64,000 nucleotides of DNA, taken from contig NZ_CP065383.1 in assembly GCF_015775515.1 (NCBI RefSeq), positions 2,604,001 to 2,668,000 on the forward strand, written 5' to 3'. The notes under the pieces were generated by a model. The model saw only the letters and a list, made by a program, of their open reading frames with translations. It was not told the DNA's origin and ran no database searches. The stretch comes from Atribacter laminatus. GTDB lineage: Bacteria; Atribacterota; Atribacteria; Atribacterales; Atribacteraceae. The position numbers were made by a program, and so were the translations under genes. This document shows, piece after piece, positions 1 through 9,370 of the stretch (within the stretch, counting starts at the first letter, position 1; the number at the start of each line of letters is the position of its first letter).

Positions 1-651
1 GTCGATGCTGTGATGTTTTCTAATGAATTCAGCTTGCCCTATATGACCAAAGTTGGTACTGTCACTGTTGCTTCTATGGCTCGGATAATTGGGGAATTAA
101 TGCCACATTTAAAAGTACCCTTCGGAGTCAATGTTCTCTGGGATCCAGTGGCGAGTCTTGATTTGGCTGCAGCCACTGGTGCCAAGTTTATTCGAGAGAT
201 TTTCAGTGGAGTCTATGCCAGTGATTTTGGCATATGGAATACCAACTGCGGAGAGACGGTGCGTCACCAATATGCTATCGGTGCCCAAAATGTAAAACTG
301 CTGTTTAATATCGTACCTGAAGCCGCTCAATATCTCGTTGATCGAGATATCGTCAGCATTGCAAAATCGACGGTTTTTAATGATCGCCCGGATGCTTTGT
401 GCGTTTCAGGATTAACGGCAGGAGTTGAAACTGATGTACAAATTCTAAAAAAAGTCAAAGAAGCTTTGCCAGAAACGATCGTTTTCGCCAATACCGGTGT
501 GAGGTTAGAGAATTTAGGAAAACAGCTTGAGTTTGCTGACGGAGCAGTGGTGGGAACGACTTTCAAATATGAAGGGAAATTCGAAAACCATGTCGATGAA
601 GAACGGGTCAAGGCATTCATGAATAAGGTGAAAAAATTTAGAGAAGAATAA
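1..651 (+). CDS. BtpA/SgcQ family TIM-barrel protein (5'-truncated)
   Basis: The reading frame is open from base 1, so the true start lies upstream of the window; the first GTG/ATG at 10 and 13 are internal. The visible 216 residues carry features of the BtpA family: the opening segment with FSNEFSLPY, the stretch PFGVNVLWDP followed by AAATGAKFIRE, and a C-terminal phosphate-binding-like segment (FANTGVRLENLGKQL, then DGAVVGTTFKYEGKFENHVD). BtpA is linked to photosystem I assembly in cyanobacteria, while bacterial homologues such as SgcQ sit in sugar operons and their reaction is not settled. The inositol-monophosphatase-family gene follows 92 bp downstream on the same strand, so a carbohydrate role is more likely here. 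Family assignment is firm, function is not. Confidence 0.85.
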   Translation, partial: VDAVMFSNEFSLPYMTKVGTVTVASMARIIGELMPHLKVPFGVNVLWDPVASLDLAAATGAKFIREIFSGVYASDFGIWNTNCGETVRHQYAIGAQNVKLLFNIVPEAAQYLVDRDIVSIAKSTVFNDRPDALCVSGLTAGVETDVQILKKVKEALPETIVFANTGVRLENLGKQLEFADGAVVGTTFKYEGKFENHVDEERVKAFMNKVKKFREE

Positions 652-743
652 ATCAGTGAGATTCTGATCATCTGAAACAGTATCGAATATCCAATATAAC
701 CAGCTCAACAACTAACTATTAAATTGATTGGAGGTTTTAATCT

Positions 744-1517
744 ATGCCTTCCAGCATCTTGGAAGCGATGATAGTTGCATCGTTAACCGGCGGAAGTATT
801 CTGAGAAAGTACTTTGAGAAAGAAAAATTTTCTGTCGTTCAGAAATCGGTTTCTTATGACCTGGTAACCAATATCGATAAAGAATCCCAAGACAAGATAA
901 ACGAAATTTTAACCAATCGTTTCCCAGATATTCCAGTGGTTGGCGAAGAGGGCAGCATTCAAGTCGGAAAGCAATCCCGGGCATTCTATGTCGATCCTCT
1001 GGACGGGACTTTTAATTTTGTTCATAAATATCCTTTCTTCTCGGTGTCTCTGGGATATTGGGAAGAGAATGTACCGGTAGCTGGAGTTGTCTTTGATCCA
1101 ATTAGACGGGATTTGTTTTATGGCCAAAAAGGGGAGGGTGCCTTTTTAAATGGAGAAAGAATCACCGTCTCCGATCGAACCACCTTAGAAGGAAGCTATC
1201 TGGTAACCGGCTTCCCCTACAAAGAAGGAAAACATCCACGGATTGAAAAGGAAATTGGTTCGGTTATGAAGCTCACCGATTTGAGAGTTTTGGGAAGTGC
1301 AGCCTTAGAACTGTGTTATGTTGCCTGTGGAATTATTGATGGATATTGGGAATATGACCTTTCCTCCTGGGACTTAGCCGGAGGAGTTTTAATCGCAAAA
1401 GAAGCCGGAGCAGTGGTTACCAAACCCAATGGCGAAGATTTTGATCTTTTTGAGGGAGACGTGTTGGCGGCTCCGCCGGCTATTCACCAGAAGCTATTAG
1501 AGGCGCTAAAGCATTAA
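744..1517 (+). CDS. Inositol monophosphatase family phosphatase
   Basis: Predicted Mg2+-dependent phosphomonoesterase, cytoplasmic, 257 residues, the usual length of the family. Metal-site motifs are complete: GEEG with E69 around residues 67-70, DPLDGTFNF with D84 and D87, and WDLAGGVLIAKEAGA with D210. An SD-like GGAGG lies about 10 bases before the ATG. The substrate could be myo-inositol-1-phosphate, fructose-1,6-bisphosphate, histidinol phosphate or another sugar phosphate; the sequence alone does not separate these. It follows the BtpA-like gene and probably shares its transcript. A repeat block lies immediately downstream. Confidence 0.9.
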   Translation: MPSSILEAMIVASLTGGSILRKYFEKEKFSVVQKSVSYDLVTNIDKESQDKINEILTNRFPDIPVVGEEGSIQVGKQSRAFYVDPLDGTFNFVHKYPFFSVSLGYWEENVPVAGVVFDPIRRDLFYGQKGEGAFLNGERITVSDRTTLEGSYLVTGFPYKEGKHPRIEKEIGSVMKLTDLRVLGSAALELCYVACGIIDGYWEYDLSSWDLAGGVLIAKEAGAVVTKPNGEDFDLFEGDVLAAPPAIHQKLLEALKH

Positions 1518-1928
1518 AAAATGAGATGACGGAACAGTAAAAAAATCAAATCCCCCCAACCCCCTTTTCTAAAGGGGGAAATTGATCGGCATATTACTAT
1601 TTTCATTGTCATCTGTATTATCCGGTAGAGTAAAGATCTATACTGAAAATACTAAAAAAGATTAAAAAATGATCAAAAAAGAAAAAAGTACACCTCCCTG
1701 AATCCTCCCTCAATGGGGGAATAAGCCGATCAATTCCCCTCCATGGAGGGGTGCCGCTTAGCGGGGGGAGGGTGCTTTTCAGTTTTTCATTAATATATTG
1801 AGTAAAGGATAAAAAATATATTAAAAGATGAGATCCTCACGGCTTCAGAATACGAAGTTTCAGGATGACGGCTATATTTACTTGTCACTGGACTGAATAA
1901 AAGCATTAGATGGCCTTATACAAGCGCC
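1518..1928. repeat. Intergenic repeat block 1
   Basis: No gene is seen. The block holds G/C-run palindromes at about 1544-1580 and 1690-1775 (C-run, short spacer, matching G-run) and one copy of the GATGAGAT...GATGACGG module at 1827-1871. In that copy the outer stem is ATCCT (1833-1837) with AGGAT (1862-1866), and the inner stem is GGCTTC (1841-1846) with GAAGTT, the last two pairs being G-U wobbles. The block separates two convergent transcription units and may act as a bidirectional terminator. Confidence 0.7.
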
Positions 1929-2912
1929 TTACTTAAAGAAAACTTTTCGGACTACTTCGTGAGTGTCGGCTGCATCCATCTTCTTTTGTCCCTTTAACAA
2001 GGCGTCTTTGTCCACCTCTTGCAGCAAACGATAAAGGTCCAGGGTGTTTCGAGTACACAGTTCCAAAGCTCGAACTGGATGAATGCGGTAGGGGAATATG
2101 TCAAAACCGAGATAACCTTGATAACCGGATTTCTCTATATAGTAGAGAAACTCCAGAGTTTCATAAAGGTTGGTGCTTCCTGCTATGAGGTCATCATCCC
2201 ACTCCCGATAGGCATCGTTAAAATGAACATTATAAAGAACCTTTTCTCTGGAGAGAATCGAAACCACTTCACCAGGATTTTCTTTCGCCATCAGAGCATG
2301 GCCGAAATCAACCGTCACTCCAATGTTCTTCCGGTTTAAAGCTTTGATGAGATAAAGCGATCGAAAAGCATTTCCCACAAAAAGATATTGTCGAGGTTCT
2401 TTGAGCTTATATTCAAGTGATATTTTCACCTGCGAACCATAATCAGCGATTTCCCCGACCGACTCCATAAGCAAATCCCATTCAATTCCATAATCGACCT
2501 CAAAGGGATAATCAAAACCATCCACTCCCAACCAAAGGCCCACTGAATCACACTCAAGAAACCCGGTTAAATCCACCAATTTTTTGGCTGCATCAATAGC
2601 TTCGCGTCTGAGTTTTTCATCTCGGTGGGTTAGGGCTCCCAACTGCCATTTGGGGCGGGAGTGAGTATTGAGGTTGATACAGCTCACTTTTAGACCATTG
2701 TCGTCCAGCAGGGATTTAAAATCTCGAGGGCTTATTTTTTCAAATTCATCATCAAAAAATTCAATCGCCTCAACTTCCGGCACCTTTTTCACTCGTTCTA
2801 CTCGTTCCTGGATGTTAAGCGGTTCTTCATATCCCTGAGGCAAAAACCGGTCAGACATCCCTCCCATGCACCAGATTCCTACAGAAAGTTTCAATTTTTT
2901 CCCGGCAGCCAT
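1929..2912 (-). CDS. Sugar phosphate isomerase/epimerase-like TIM barrel (xylose isomerase-like family)
   Basis: A 327-residue protein of the AP_endonuc_2/xylose-isomerase-like TIM-barrel superfamily. Candidate metal ligands are visible in order: E in ISLEYK, D and H in VTVDFGHA, H in NVHFND, and an acidic residue in LGFDIFPY. Such proteins isomerise or epimerise sugars or sugar acids using a divalent metal. A clear AAGGAG precedes the ATG. It is the last gene of the leftward CUT2 sugar-import operon (69-75 bp after the permease), so it probably acts on the imported sugar. The specific reaction cannot be read from the sequence. Confidence 0.8.
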   Translation of the reverse strand: MAAGKKLKLSVGIWCMGGMSDRFLPQGYEEPLNIQERVERVKKVPEVEAIEFFDDEFEKISPRDFKSLLDDNGLKVSCINLNTHSRPKWQLGALTHRDEKLRREAIDAAKKLVDLTGFLECDSVGLWLGVDGFDYPFEVDYGIEWDLLMESVGEIADYGSQVKISLEYKLKEPRQYLFVGNAFRSLYLIKALNRKNIGVTVDFGHALMAKENPGEVVSILSREKVLYNVHFNDAYREWDDDLIAGSTNLYETLEFLYYIEKSGYQGYLGFDIFPYRIHPVRALELCTRNTLDLYRLLQEVDKDALLKGQKKMDAADTHEVVRKVFFK

Positions 2913-2985
2913 TTATAACTCCTTTCTCAGCTCGTTGAGCTATTCAATTTGGAAAAAAGACATTTAAAAATTTGCCCATATAAAT

Positions 2986-3990
2986 CTAGTCGACTTTCAT
3001 TCTTTTTCTTATCTTCTGTGAATATCTTGAACTATAAAAGTTGAGGATCATCACCAAAATCAACATTAAACCCCAAACCACGTTTTTGAAGAAAGGGCTA
3101 AAAGATAAAATATTAAAACCACTTTGAAGGATTTGTAAAACAATTATTCCCATAACCAGACCAGATATGTTTCCATATCCTCCGCTGGGATCGACTCCTC
3201 CTAAAACACAAACCAAAATGGCTTGAAGGAGATAGGCTGACCCATAACCCGGCCGGATCGAATTGACTCTCGATATCATGATGATCGATGCCAAACCAGA
3301 ACAAAGACCGCTTAAAATATAGGTCCGAACTAAAATTCCTCGGTTATTTATCCCACTAAAACGAGATGCGACTGGATTAGAACCCAGCATATAGAGATTA
3401 AAACCGAAAGAGGTTCGGTTCAGGATTAAAGACATCAATAGGATACAAACAATAAAAATAATCATTGGCATGGGAATGGCAAAAATAGTGCCGCTTCCAA
3501 TAAACAGAAATTTTTCCGGGAATCCCTGAATACCATATCCTTTGGTTATAACGATGGCAATTCCAGAAAAAATACTCATGGTACCTAAGGTGGCAAGAAT
3601 TGCCGGTACTTTTATATAGGCTATGAGAAGTCCGTTTGCTAAACCGCAAAGCAGGGATATGCCAATCGCTGAGACTATCGCTAAAAATATTAGATATGAC
3701 TCTTCATAGGCCCCCAACTGGGGAAGGGCATACTTGGTTAGTATTAGTGCTGCCCCCACACCGGCGAGATTAGCGGTTGATATAATTGATAAATCAATGC
3801 CCCCAGTCAGCATAGCTAACATGATGGCGATTGCCAGCAACCCAAACTCCGGTATTTGACTGGCTATGGATTGGAAATTACTCAAGGTTAAAAATTTACC
3901 GGGAAGAAAAATAGACATGACAATAAAAGCGCCAAACATCATGACAAACAAAATTGTGGTTCTTGAATGCTTCAAATATTGATCAAACAA
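2986..3990 (-). CDS. CUT2 sugar ABC transporter permease (RbsC type)
   Basis: An inner-membrane permease of the RbsC/BPD_transp_2 family, about 334 residues and hydrophobic throughout. Family motifs include MLTGGIDLSI near residue 65 and CVLGGVDPSGGYGN in the C-terminal third. The first possible start, TTG at 4008, overlaps its own ribosome site; a TTG at 3990 is preceded by GGAGGG at 6 bases and is preferred, giving MFDQYLKHS. It is the second of two different permeases in the operon, so the channel is probably a heterodimer. Confidence 0.88.
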   Translation of the reverse strand: MFDQYLKHSRTTILFVMMFGAFIVMSIFLPGKFLTLSNFQSIASQIPEFGLLAIAIMLAMLTGGIDLSIISTANLAGVGAALILTKYALPQLGAYEESYLIFLAIVSAIGISLLCGLANGLLIAYIKVPAILATLGTMSIFSGIAIVITKGYGIQGFPEKFLFIGSGTIFAIPMPMIIFIVCILLMSLILNRTSFGFNLYMLGSNPVASRFSGINNRGILVRTYILSGLCSGLASIIMISRVNSIRPGYGSAYLLQAILVCVLGGVDPSGGYGNISGLVMGIIVLQILQSGFNILSFSPFFKNVVWGLMLILVMILNFYSSRYSQKIRKRMKVD

Positions 3991-4026
3991 GATTTGCCCT
4001 CCAACCAAGATTTTTAATTTTCATAA

Positions 4027-5037
4027 TTAAATCATCATACTCTTTCGAATCTGATAAGAACTCAAGCTGACGCTTATGGCTACAATAACTCCAGTGAAAA
4101 ATTCCTGCCAAAAAGAAGAGAGACCAATCAAAATAAGACTATTATTCAACAAAGTAATCATGGCGACTCCTAATATGGTGCCAATGACCGTTCCCGATCC
4201 TCCGGTTATCCTGGTTCCACCCAATACCACCGGCGCTATGACGCTCAGCTCAGAACCAACTAAATAAGTCGGATTACTATAGCGAATGAGTGAAACGTGG
4301 AGAACACCGGCTATTCCGGCTAATATTCCAACATAACAGTAAATAAAAAATTGAATGTTGAAAACATTCATACCCGATCGTTTGGCAGCTTCCATATCGC
4401 CACCTATGGCGTATATTCCTCTTCCTAACTGGGTATAGGTAAGGATAAACCAGGTGAGAAGAGCAACAGCTATGAAAATCACGGTAAATATTGATAATCC
4501 ATAACTCCCCCCCTCGGGTTTAACCACAGTAAACACATTGGTAGCACCAAACTTTTTAAAACAATCCGGTAACTGTGCCGAATTCACCGCTTTGGTTCCG
4601 ACCACGGTGAGCAGGATTCCATGAAAAACATTTAAGGTACCCAGGGTAGCAATAAAGGTTGGAATTTTAAAGTAGGAAATGATTAGGCCATTTACTGCCC
4701 CTAAGCTTAACCCAACCAAACAGGAGATTAAAAAAGCGAAAAAGATATTATCCACTCCACTGGCTATCAAAACATTGGCCGCAATGTACTGGCCGGATAT
4801 GGCGATTGCAGTAAAAGACATATCAATGCCACCGGAGAGGAGAACCACAAAAACTCCAATTGCCATGATGCCCATACTTGCACTGCTTTTTCCCAGATCG
4901 AGTAAATTTTCAAAAGATAAAAAAGAGGGATTCAAAGAGGTGACCAAAATAGAGTAGGCCACGATTATTAAAGATAAATACGCTTCGTTTTGATTGAATA
5001 CTTTCTGGATCTGACTTTTACTAATCGTTCCAGTCAT
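4027..5037 (-). CDS. CUT2 sugar ABC transporter permease (RbsC type)
   Basis: A 336-residue polytopic RbsC-family permease. Visible motifs are VVLLSGGIDMSFTAIA in the first half and APVVLGGTRITGGSGTV near residue 270. It starts 5 bp after the ATPase gene stop and is followed 36 bp later by the paralogous permease. Two distinct permease genes with one double-domain ATPase and one binding protein form a complete CUT2 importer. Confidence 0.9.
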   Translation of the reverse strand: MTGTISKSQIQKVFNQNEAYLSLIIVAYSILVTSLNPSFLSFENLLDLGKSSASMGIMAIGVFVVLLSGGIDMSFTAIAISGQYIAANVLIASGVDNIFFAFLISCLVGLSLGAVNGLIISYFKIPTFIATLGTLNVFHGILLTVVGTKAVNSAQLPDCFKKFGATNVFTVVKPEGGSYGLSIFTVIFIAVALLTWFILTYTQLGRGIYAIGGDMEAAKRSGMNVFNIQFFIYCYVGILAGIAGVLHVSLIRYSNPTYLVGSELSVIAPVVLGGTRITGGSGTVIGTILGVAMITLLNNSLILIGLSSFWQEFFTGVIVAISVSLSSYQIRKSMMI

Positions 5038-5042
5038 GGTCT

Positions 5043-6554
5043 TTATCCTTCACTATTTTTTGAATTGCTCGATACTAAATCGAATAACTTATCCTCGGTT
5101 ATATCAATAGTATTGACTTCTTGAACAATTCTTCCGTCTGCCATTACCAGAATCCGATTACAGTTACGCACAATTTCTGGAACTTCATCGGAAATCATGA
5201 TAACCCCAATACCTTTTCTTGCTAACTGTCGAATCAAATTGTGTATATTGCTTTTAGAATTGACATCAATTCCAACTGTAGGACTGTCTAAGATAAATAC
5301 CTTGGGATCGGTAGCCAACCACTTGGCTATAACAACTCGCTGTTGATTCCCACCGGAAAGCGCTTGAACCGCAACTTCTAAAGAAGGAACATTGATATTC
5401 AATTCATCAATCCACATTTTGGCATATTCATGTTTCTTGCTGTAATTGAGGAGTTTGGATTTAGTCAATATTTTTCTCAAATTGGTGACGACTACATTAT
5501 TCTGAATCGACTGCCTTAAAAATAAACCCTGGTTAAGCCGGTCTTCTGGCAAATAACATAAACCCAAACTGATTGCTTTTCGGGGAGAGTTAATTTTCAC
5601 CGGCTCTTCATTCATATATATAGTTCCTGAGTCAGGTTTATTCAAACCAAATAGGGATAGCGCTACCTCAGTCCTTCCTGAACCCAGAGACCCAATCATA
5701 CCGATTATTTCACCTGGCCTCAGTTTAAAGCTAATATCCTTGAATTGACCTTTCTTGGAAAGGTCCTTTACTTCCAATAAGGTTTTTTGATCAGCTCCTT
5801 CGTGATAGTCGAAAACCGAACGATCGATTTTTTTCCCGCTCATATAAAAAGAAAGGTTATCGTAATCTAATTCACCAGCGTTATAGTCACCAACTTTTTT
5901 CCCATCCCTTAAAACCGTCACTTTTTCAGCAATTTGCAAAACTTCACTCAACTTGTGGCTCACAAATAAGGTAGAAATTCCACTTTCTTTCAAATCTAAA
6001 ATGACTGATAAGAGTTTATCAATTTCTTTCTTGGTGATAGCTGTAGTCGGTTCGTCCATGATAATGAGTTTGGCATTTCGAAGCAGGGCACGGCAGATGG
6101 CAACCAGTTGTTTATTGGCAATAGAAATATTTTCTACCTTTTCCTTTAGATCGAGCTCCTTTTTTATTGTTAATAAAACACTCGAAGCAATATCTTTTAC
6201 TTCTTTCCAATTAATAATTTTCTTTTTTTCTTCAATCAGCTGATTAAGAGAAATGTTTTCGGCTACCGAAAGGTTGGGAAACAAAGATAAATCCTGATAT
6301 ATAACTTGAATCCCTTCATTGATTGAATCGATCGGTCTTAGGTTTTTATAGCTTTTCCCCTGGATAATAATTTCGCCACCATTTGGTGCAACCACGCCAG
6401 CAATAATCTTGATGAGAGTAGACTTCCCAGAACCATTTTCACCGACCAAGCAATGAATTTCACCCGGGCCGATAGTCATGCTGACATTATCTAAAGCTTG
6501 TACTCCGGCGTAGAACTTACTCACATTTTGAATTTTTAAAAAATCTTCAGTCAT
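5043..6554 (-). CDS. CUT2 sugar ABC transporter ATP-binding protein (RbsA/MglA type, two NBDs)
   Basis: A 503-residue fusion of two nucleotide-binding domains powering the adjacent permeases. Domain 1 has Walker A GENGSGKST (about 38-46), a degenerate signature (SIANKQLV) and Walker B IIMDEPTT with the catalytic Glu. Domain 2 has a degenerate Walker A (GSLGSGRTE), a full signature LSGGNQQR, and Walker B FILDSPTVGID, where Ser 424 replaces the catalytic Glu. The domain 2 P-loop is degenerate in all RbsA proteins, but the loss of Glu is a further step. Only one composite ATP site would therefore hydrolyse. Transport class is certain; the sugar is unknown. Confidence 0.93.
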   Translation of the reverse strand: MTEDFLKIQNVSKFYAGVQALDNVSMTIGPGEIHCLVGENGSGKSTLIKIIAGVVAPNGGEIIIQGKSYKNLRPIDSINEGIQVIYQDLSLFPNLSVAENISLNQLIEEKKKIINWKEVKDIASSVLLTIKKELDLKEKVENISIANKQLVAICRALLRNAKLIIMDEPTTAITKKEIDKLLSVILDLKESGISTLFVSHKLSEVLQIAEKVTVLRDGKKVGDYNAGELDYDNLSFYMSGKKIDRSVFDYHEGADQKTLLEVKDLSKKGQFKDISFKLRPGEIIGMIGSLGSGRTEVALSLFGLNKPDSGTIYMNEEPVKINSPRKAISLGLCYLPEDRLNQGLFLRQSIQNNVVVTNLRKILTKSKLLNYSKKHEYAKMWIDELNINVPSLEVAVQALSGGNQQRVVIAKWLATDPKVFILDSPTVGIDVNSKSNIHNLIRQLARKGIGVIMISDEVPEIVRNCNRILVMADGRIVQEVNTIDITEDKLFDLVSSNSKNSEG

Positions 6555-6566
6555 GGTATCCCTTCT

Positions 6567-6616
6567 AAAATAAATGAGCTGGGGAGATAGTACACATCAC
6601 CCAACTCACTTATTTT
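6567..6616 (-). terminator. Intercistronic hairpin between binding-protein and ATPase genes
   Basis: On the minus strand a 17-bp stem (two G-U wobbles) joins 6600-6616 and 6567-6583 around a 16-base loop, ending in a T-rich tail. It lies just after the binding-protein gene and before the ATPase gene. Such a structure can act as a leaky terminator or protect the upstream mRNA, raising binding protein over ATPase. Confidence 0.7.
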
Positions 6617-6708
6617 ATCGTGTTCTTTTTTGAAACTGTCCTTTAATATGGGCTTTTTTAAAGATACATAAAAGAAAAATCACTATCTATTCTATTCATT
6701 TGTACCAA

Positions 6709-7716
6709 TTATAAGTCGTAGTCATCCACGTTTTCGGCAGTAACGTCATGCCAGGCCTGGCCATAAATTACCGGGAAGCCATGTTGATTATTTTGAATAG
6801 TGATGCTTTCATATCCAGGTTTCCCTAAATCCATACCTTCTTTGATTTCATTTCCTTTAAGAACTTCCCAGGCTACCTTGCAAGAGACATACCCAGCATC
6901 GGCTGGAATCCAGAAATGGATTGACTTGGCAGCTCCGTTCTTCAAGTAGTCATAGGCAACTGAGGGGAGGCAGGTTCCATACGCTCCGACTTTGCCAATG
7001 AGACCTTTTTCTTCGATGGCTAAAGCTGCTCCCGGAACCGTGCTCATAGCGCTTCCCATAACACCTTTAAGATTTGGATAGGTCCTTAACAATTCCAAGG
7101 TTTTTTCATAAGCAATCTGTTGGTTTTCTTGTTCTTCGATCCGATCGGTTACCAATTTCATGTTCGGATATTTTTCCTGTTGTTGGGCGATTTCAGCATC
7201 AACCCATTCATTGTGGGTGGTCGAAGTCAGGTGTCCAACAAAACAAGCATATTCTCCTTCTAAATTCAAATCTTCTGCCATAACATCCATCATATGTCTT
7301 CCATAGGCATCATTATCGAAGGCTTCAATATCAAAGGTTACCTGTTTTTGGTTGGATGCTTCGTGGGTAAAAGTAAGGATTCCGGCATCATTGGCTTTTT
7401 TAAATACTGGCTCTAAGGCAACCGGATCATTCGGTACGACGATAATGGCGTCAACTTTTTTGGCAATCAGGTCTTCAATTAAAGCGATCTGTGAGGCTGG
7501 ATCAGCAGTAGCAGCACCAATTTGATAGGCGTTAACACCAGTTTCCTCGGCAAATTCTTCAACACCAAGTCTCATGTTATCAAACCAGGCAACTCCTTCA
7601 AGTTTGACCACCATAACAATTTCAAAATCAGTATCATCGGCTTCGGCAACGACAAATAGGGATAAGGTTAACAACAATACCGTCGAGAGCAATAATAGCA
7701 GTTTAAATCTTTTCAT
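6709..7716 (-). CDS. CUT2 sugar ABC transporter substrate-binding protein (RbsB-like)
   Basis: A periplasmic-binding protein of the Peripla_BP_4 / type 1 fold. It has a signal peptide (MKRFKLLLLLSTVLLLTLSLF, cleavage near AEADD) and segments typical of the family, such as IVVPNDPVALEPVFKKANDAGI and VMGSAMSTVPGAALAIEEKG. Two in-frame ATGs exist. The one at 7722 directly abuts AAGGAGG, whereas 7716 has a 6-base spacer and is preferred. It is the first gene of the leftward operon binding protein - ATPase - permease - permease - isomerase. The ligand is unknown; autoinducer-type or pentose ligands are possible in this subfamily. Confidence 0.9.
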   Translation of the reverse strand: MKRFKLLLLLSTVLLLTLSLFVVAEADDTDFEIVMVVKLEGVAWFDNMRLGVEEFAEETGVNAYQIGAATADPASQIALIEDLIAKKVDAIIVVPNDPVALEPVFKKANDAGILTFTHEASNQKQVTFDIEAFDNDAYGRHMMDVMAEDLNLEGEYACFVGHLTSTTHNEWVDAEIAQQQEKYPNMKLVTDRIEEQENQQIAYEKTLELLRTYPNLKGVMGSAMSTVPGAALAIEEKGLIGKVGAYGTCLPSVAYDYLKNGAAKSIHFWIPADAGYVSCKVAWEVLKGNEIKEGMDLGKPGYESITIQNNQHGFPVIYGQAWHDVTAENVDDYDL

Positions 7717-8090
7717 TTTCATCCTCCTTAATAAATTATAAGAAATAAAATTAAACTATTGGATTTACCTAAAAGACAATATCGTTTGTCAATGAATGAT
7801 AACTAACTTCCGTGGGTCACCTCCATTCCTAGGTATCCAATTTCAGGAATTACAGAAAATACCTCCTTTCCTGCTAGTAAGCTTTATATTTTTAAATTCA
7901 AATCTTTAAAAATAATTAACAATATTCTAAACTTCATATTATCCCAATTCTTATTTTAAAGTCAATTTCTCTTCAGAAAATTTGTATACATGATTTTATA
8001 CCATTTAGAGTCAAACATACGAAAAATATTCTTTCACCTAAAAATTTTGATATTGTCATGATAAAATAAAAAAAGAAAGGGGATATAGCA
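7717..8090. promoter_or_regulatory. Divergent control region
   Basis: An AT-rich, gene-free stretch separating the leftward CUT2 operon from the rightward isomerase/CUT1 operon, so both promoters must lie here. A small inverted repeat GACAA-N6-TTGTC at 7775-7790 is a possible operator for the leftward operon. No -35/-10 pair with good spacing is clear. The 8091 gene has its own AAAGGGG ribosome site. Confidence 0.45.
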
Positions 8091-9122
8091 ATGTCAAAAT
8101 TTAAATTTTCAGTTGGTCCCTGGAACGTTCATGAGGGAGCAGATGCCTTTGGTCCTCCAGTAAGAGAAAGCATACCGTTAACTGAGAAGATCAAGAAATT
8201 TAAGGAAATTGGTTTTGATGCAGTGCAGTTTCATGATGATGATGTCGTACCAGAGATGAACGATCTTTCCGATGCAGCTATTAAACAAAAAGCGAAAGAA
8301 GTCAAAAAAGTATTAAAGGACAACGGATTGGGAGCCGAATTTGTCGCACCCCGGCTGTGGATGGATCCTAGAACAATTGATGGGGGTTTCACCTCAAACG
8401 ATCCGAAAGATCGAGATTTTGCCCAATGGAGAGCTTTAAGATCTATAGATATTGCCAATGAACTGGGATGCAACAAACTGGTTCTTTGGTTAGCTCGAGA
8501 AGGCACTCTTTGCTATGAAAGCAAAGATCCGGTTCTTTCAGTGAATCGTATTATTGAAGCTATAAACAAGATGCTTGAATATGATAAGAATATTCATGTG
8601 CTCATTGAGACCAAACCAAACGAGCCAATAGATAGAAGTTTTTGTCCTACCATCGGTCATGCTATTGCTTTATCTAATAAAACGATCGATCCCGATCGAG
8701 TCGGTGCTCTTTTGGAAAGTGCCCATGCCATCTTAGCCGGTCTCGACCCGGCCAATGAGATCGCCTTTGGTCTTGCCAACAAAAAGCTTTGGAGCGTTCA
8801 TCTCAATGATCAAAATGGTATCAAGTACGATCAGGACAAAACTTTTGGTGTGGAAAATTTAAGACAGGCATTTAATCAGATAAAAGTTCTCGTCGAAAAC
8901 AACTATGGGAAAAATGGTGAGTACGTTGGTCTCGATGTAAAAGCCATGAGAACTCAAAAAATCGAAGATAGTTACCGCCACCTTTACAATAGTCTTAAAA
9001 TTGCTAAAATTCTCGAAGACAAAGCCAACAAATTCGATTATACTTTCCAAAAGAAATGCGTTGAGGAGAGAAACTACGAAGCGCTCGAGATGTATGTTCT
9101 TGACCTCATAATGAAAGGATAA
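8091..9122 (+). CDS. Xylose isomerase-like TIM-barrel protein
   Basis: A 343-residue protein resembling the shorter, class I-type xylose isomerases. Landmarks are FSVGPWNVHEGADAFGPP at the N terminus, FDAVQFHDDDVVP, the metal-ligand segments VLIETKPNEP (Glu, Lys) and LWSVHLNDQNG (His, Asp), and YVGLDVKAMRTQ near residue 285. Class I enzymes isomerise xylose or other aldoses with Mg2+/Mn2+/Co2+. It opens the rightward cluster with a CUT1 importer and a creatininase-family enzyme, and diverges from the CUT2 operon that ends in a second isomerase-like gene. True xylose activity is plausible but not proven. Confidence 0.82.
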   Translation: MSKFKFSVGPWNVHEGADAFGPPVRESIPLTEKIKKFKEIGFDAVQFHDDDVVPEMNDLSDAAIKQKAKEVKKVLKDNGLGAEFVAPRLWMDPRTIDGGFTSNDPKDRDFAQWRALRSIDIANELGCNKLVLWLAREGTLCYESKDPVLSVNRIIEAINKMLEYDKNIHVLIETKPNEPIDRSFCPTIGHAIALSNKTIDPDRVGALLESAHAILAGLDPANEIAFGLANKKLWSVHLNDQNGIKYDQDKTFGVENLRQAFNQIKVLVENNYGKNGEYVGLDVKAMRTQKIEDSYRHLYNSLKIAKILEDKANKFDYTFQKKCVEERNYEALEMYVLDLIMKG

Positions 9123-9370
9123 ATGACGGTTTTTGTTATATATGATACTGATGAAAATAGGTTCTCCCTCACCTTTCCTCCCCCTCCCACCAGGGGAGAG
9201 GAAAAAAAGAAAAATGGGAGAAGGTGAGGATGAGGGTGAATATAAATAAACTACCGAATTTTTTTATTTTTTTTTAATTCATTGAGAAAGGAGGTTGCTT
9301 TTTGGTATTAAAGAAATTTTTGTGTTTATGAATTTGAAAGAATTTAAAAAATGAAGGAGGGTTACAATAA
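9123..9370. repeat. Short palindromic repeat between isomerase and importer genes
   Basis: Positions 9160-9240 hold one copy of the pyrimidine/purine palindrome (CCCTCACC..., GGGGAGAGG, then GAAGGTGAGGATGAGGGTGAA) that recurs at 26.4, 27.2/28.6, 39.4 and 51.4 kb. The remainder is AT-rich leader with AAGGAGG before the GTG start at 9371. Confidence 0.65.

Noticed and set aside
8041-8070. TTGATA and TAAAAT as promoter of the isomerase-like gene
   Set aside because: The two hexamers are only 9 bases apart, too close for a standard sigma-70 type promoter.
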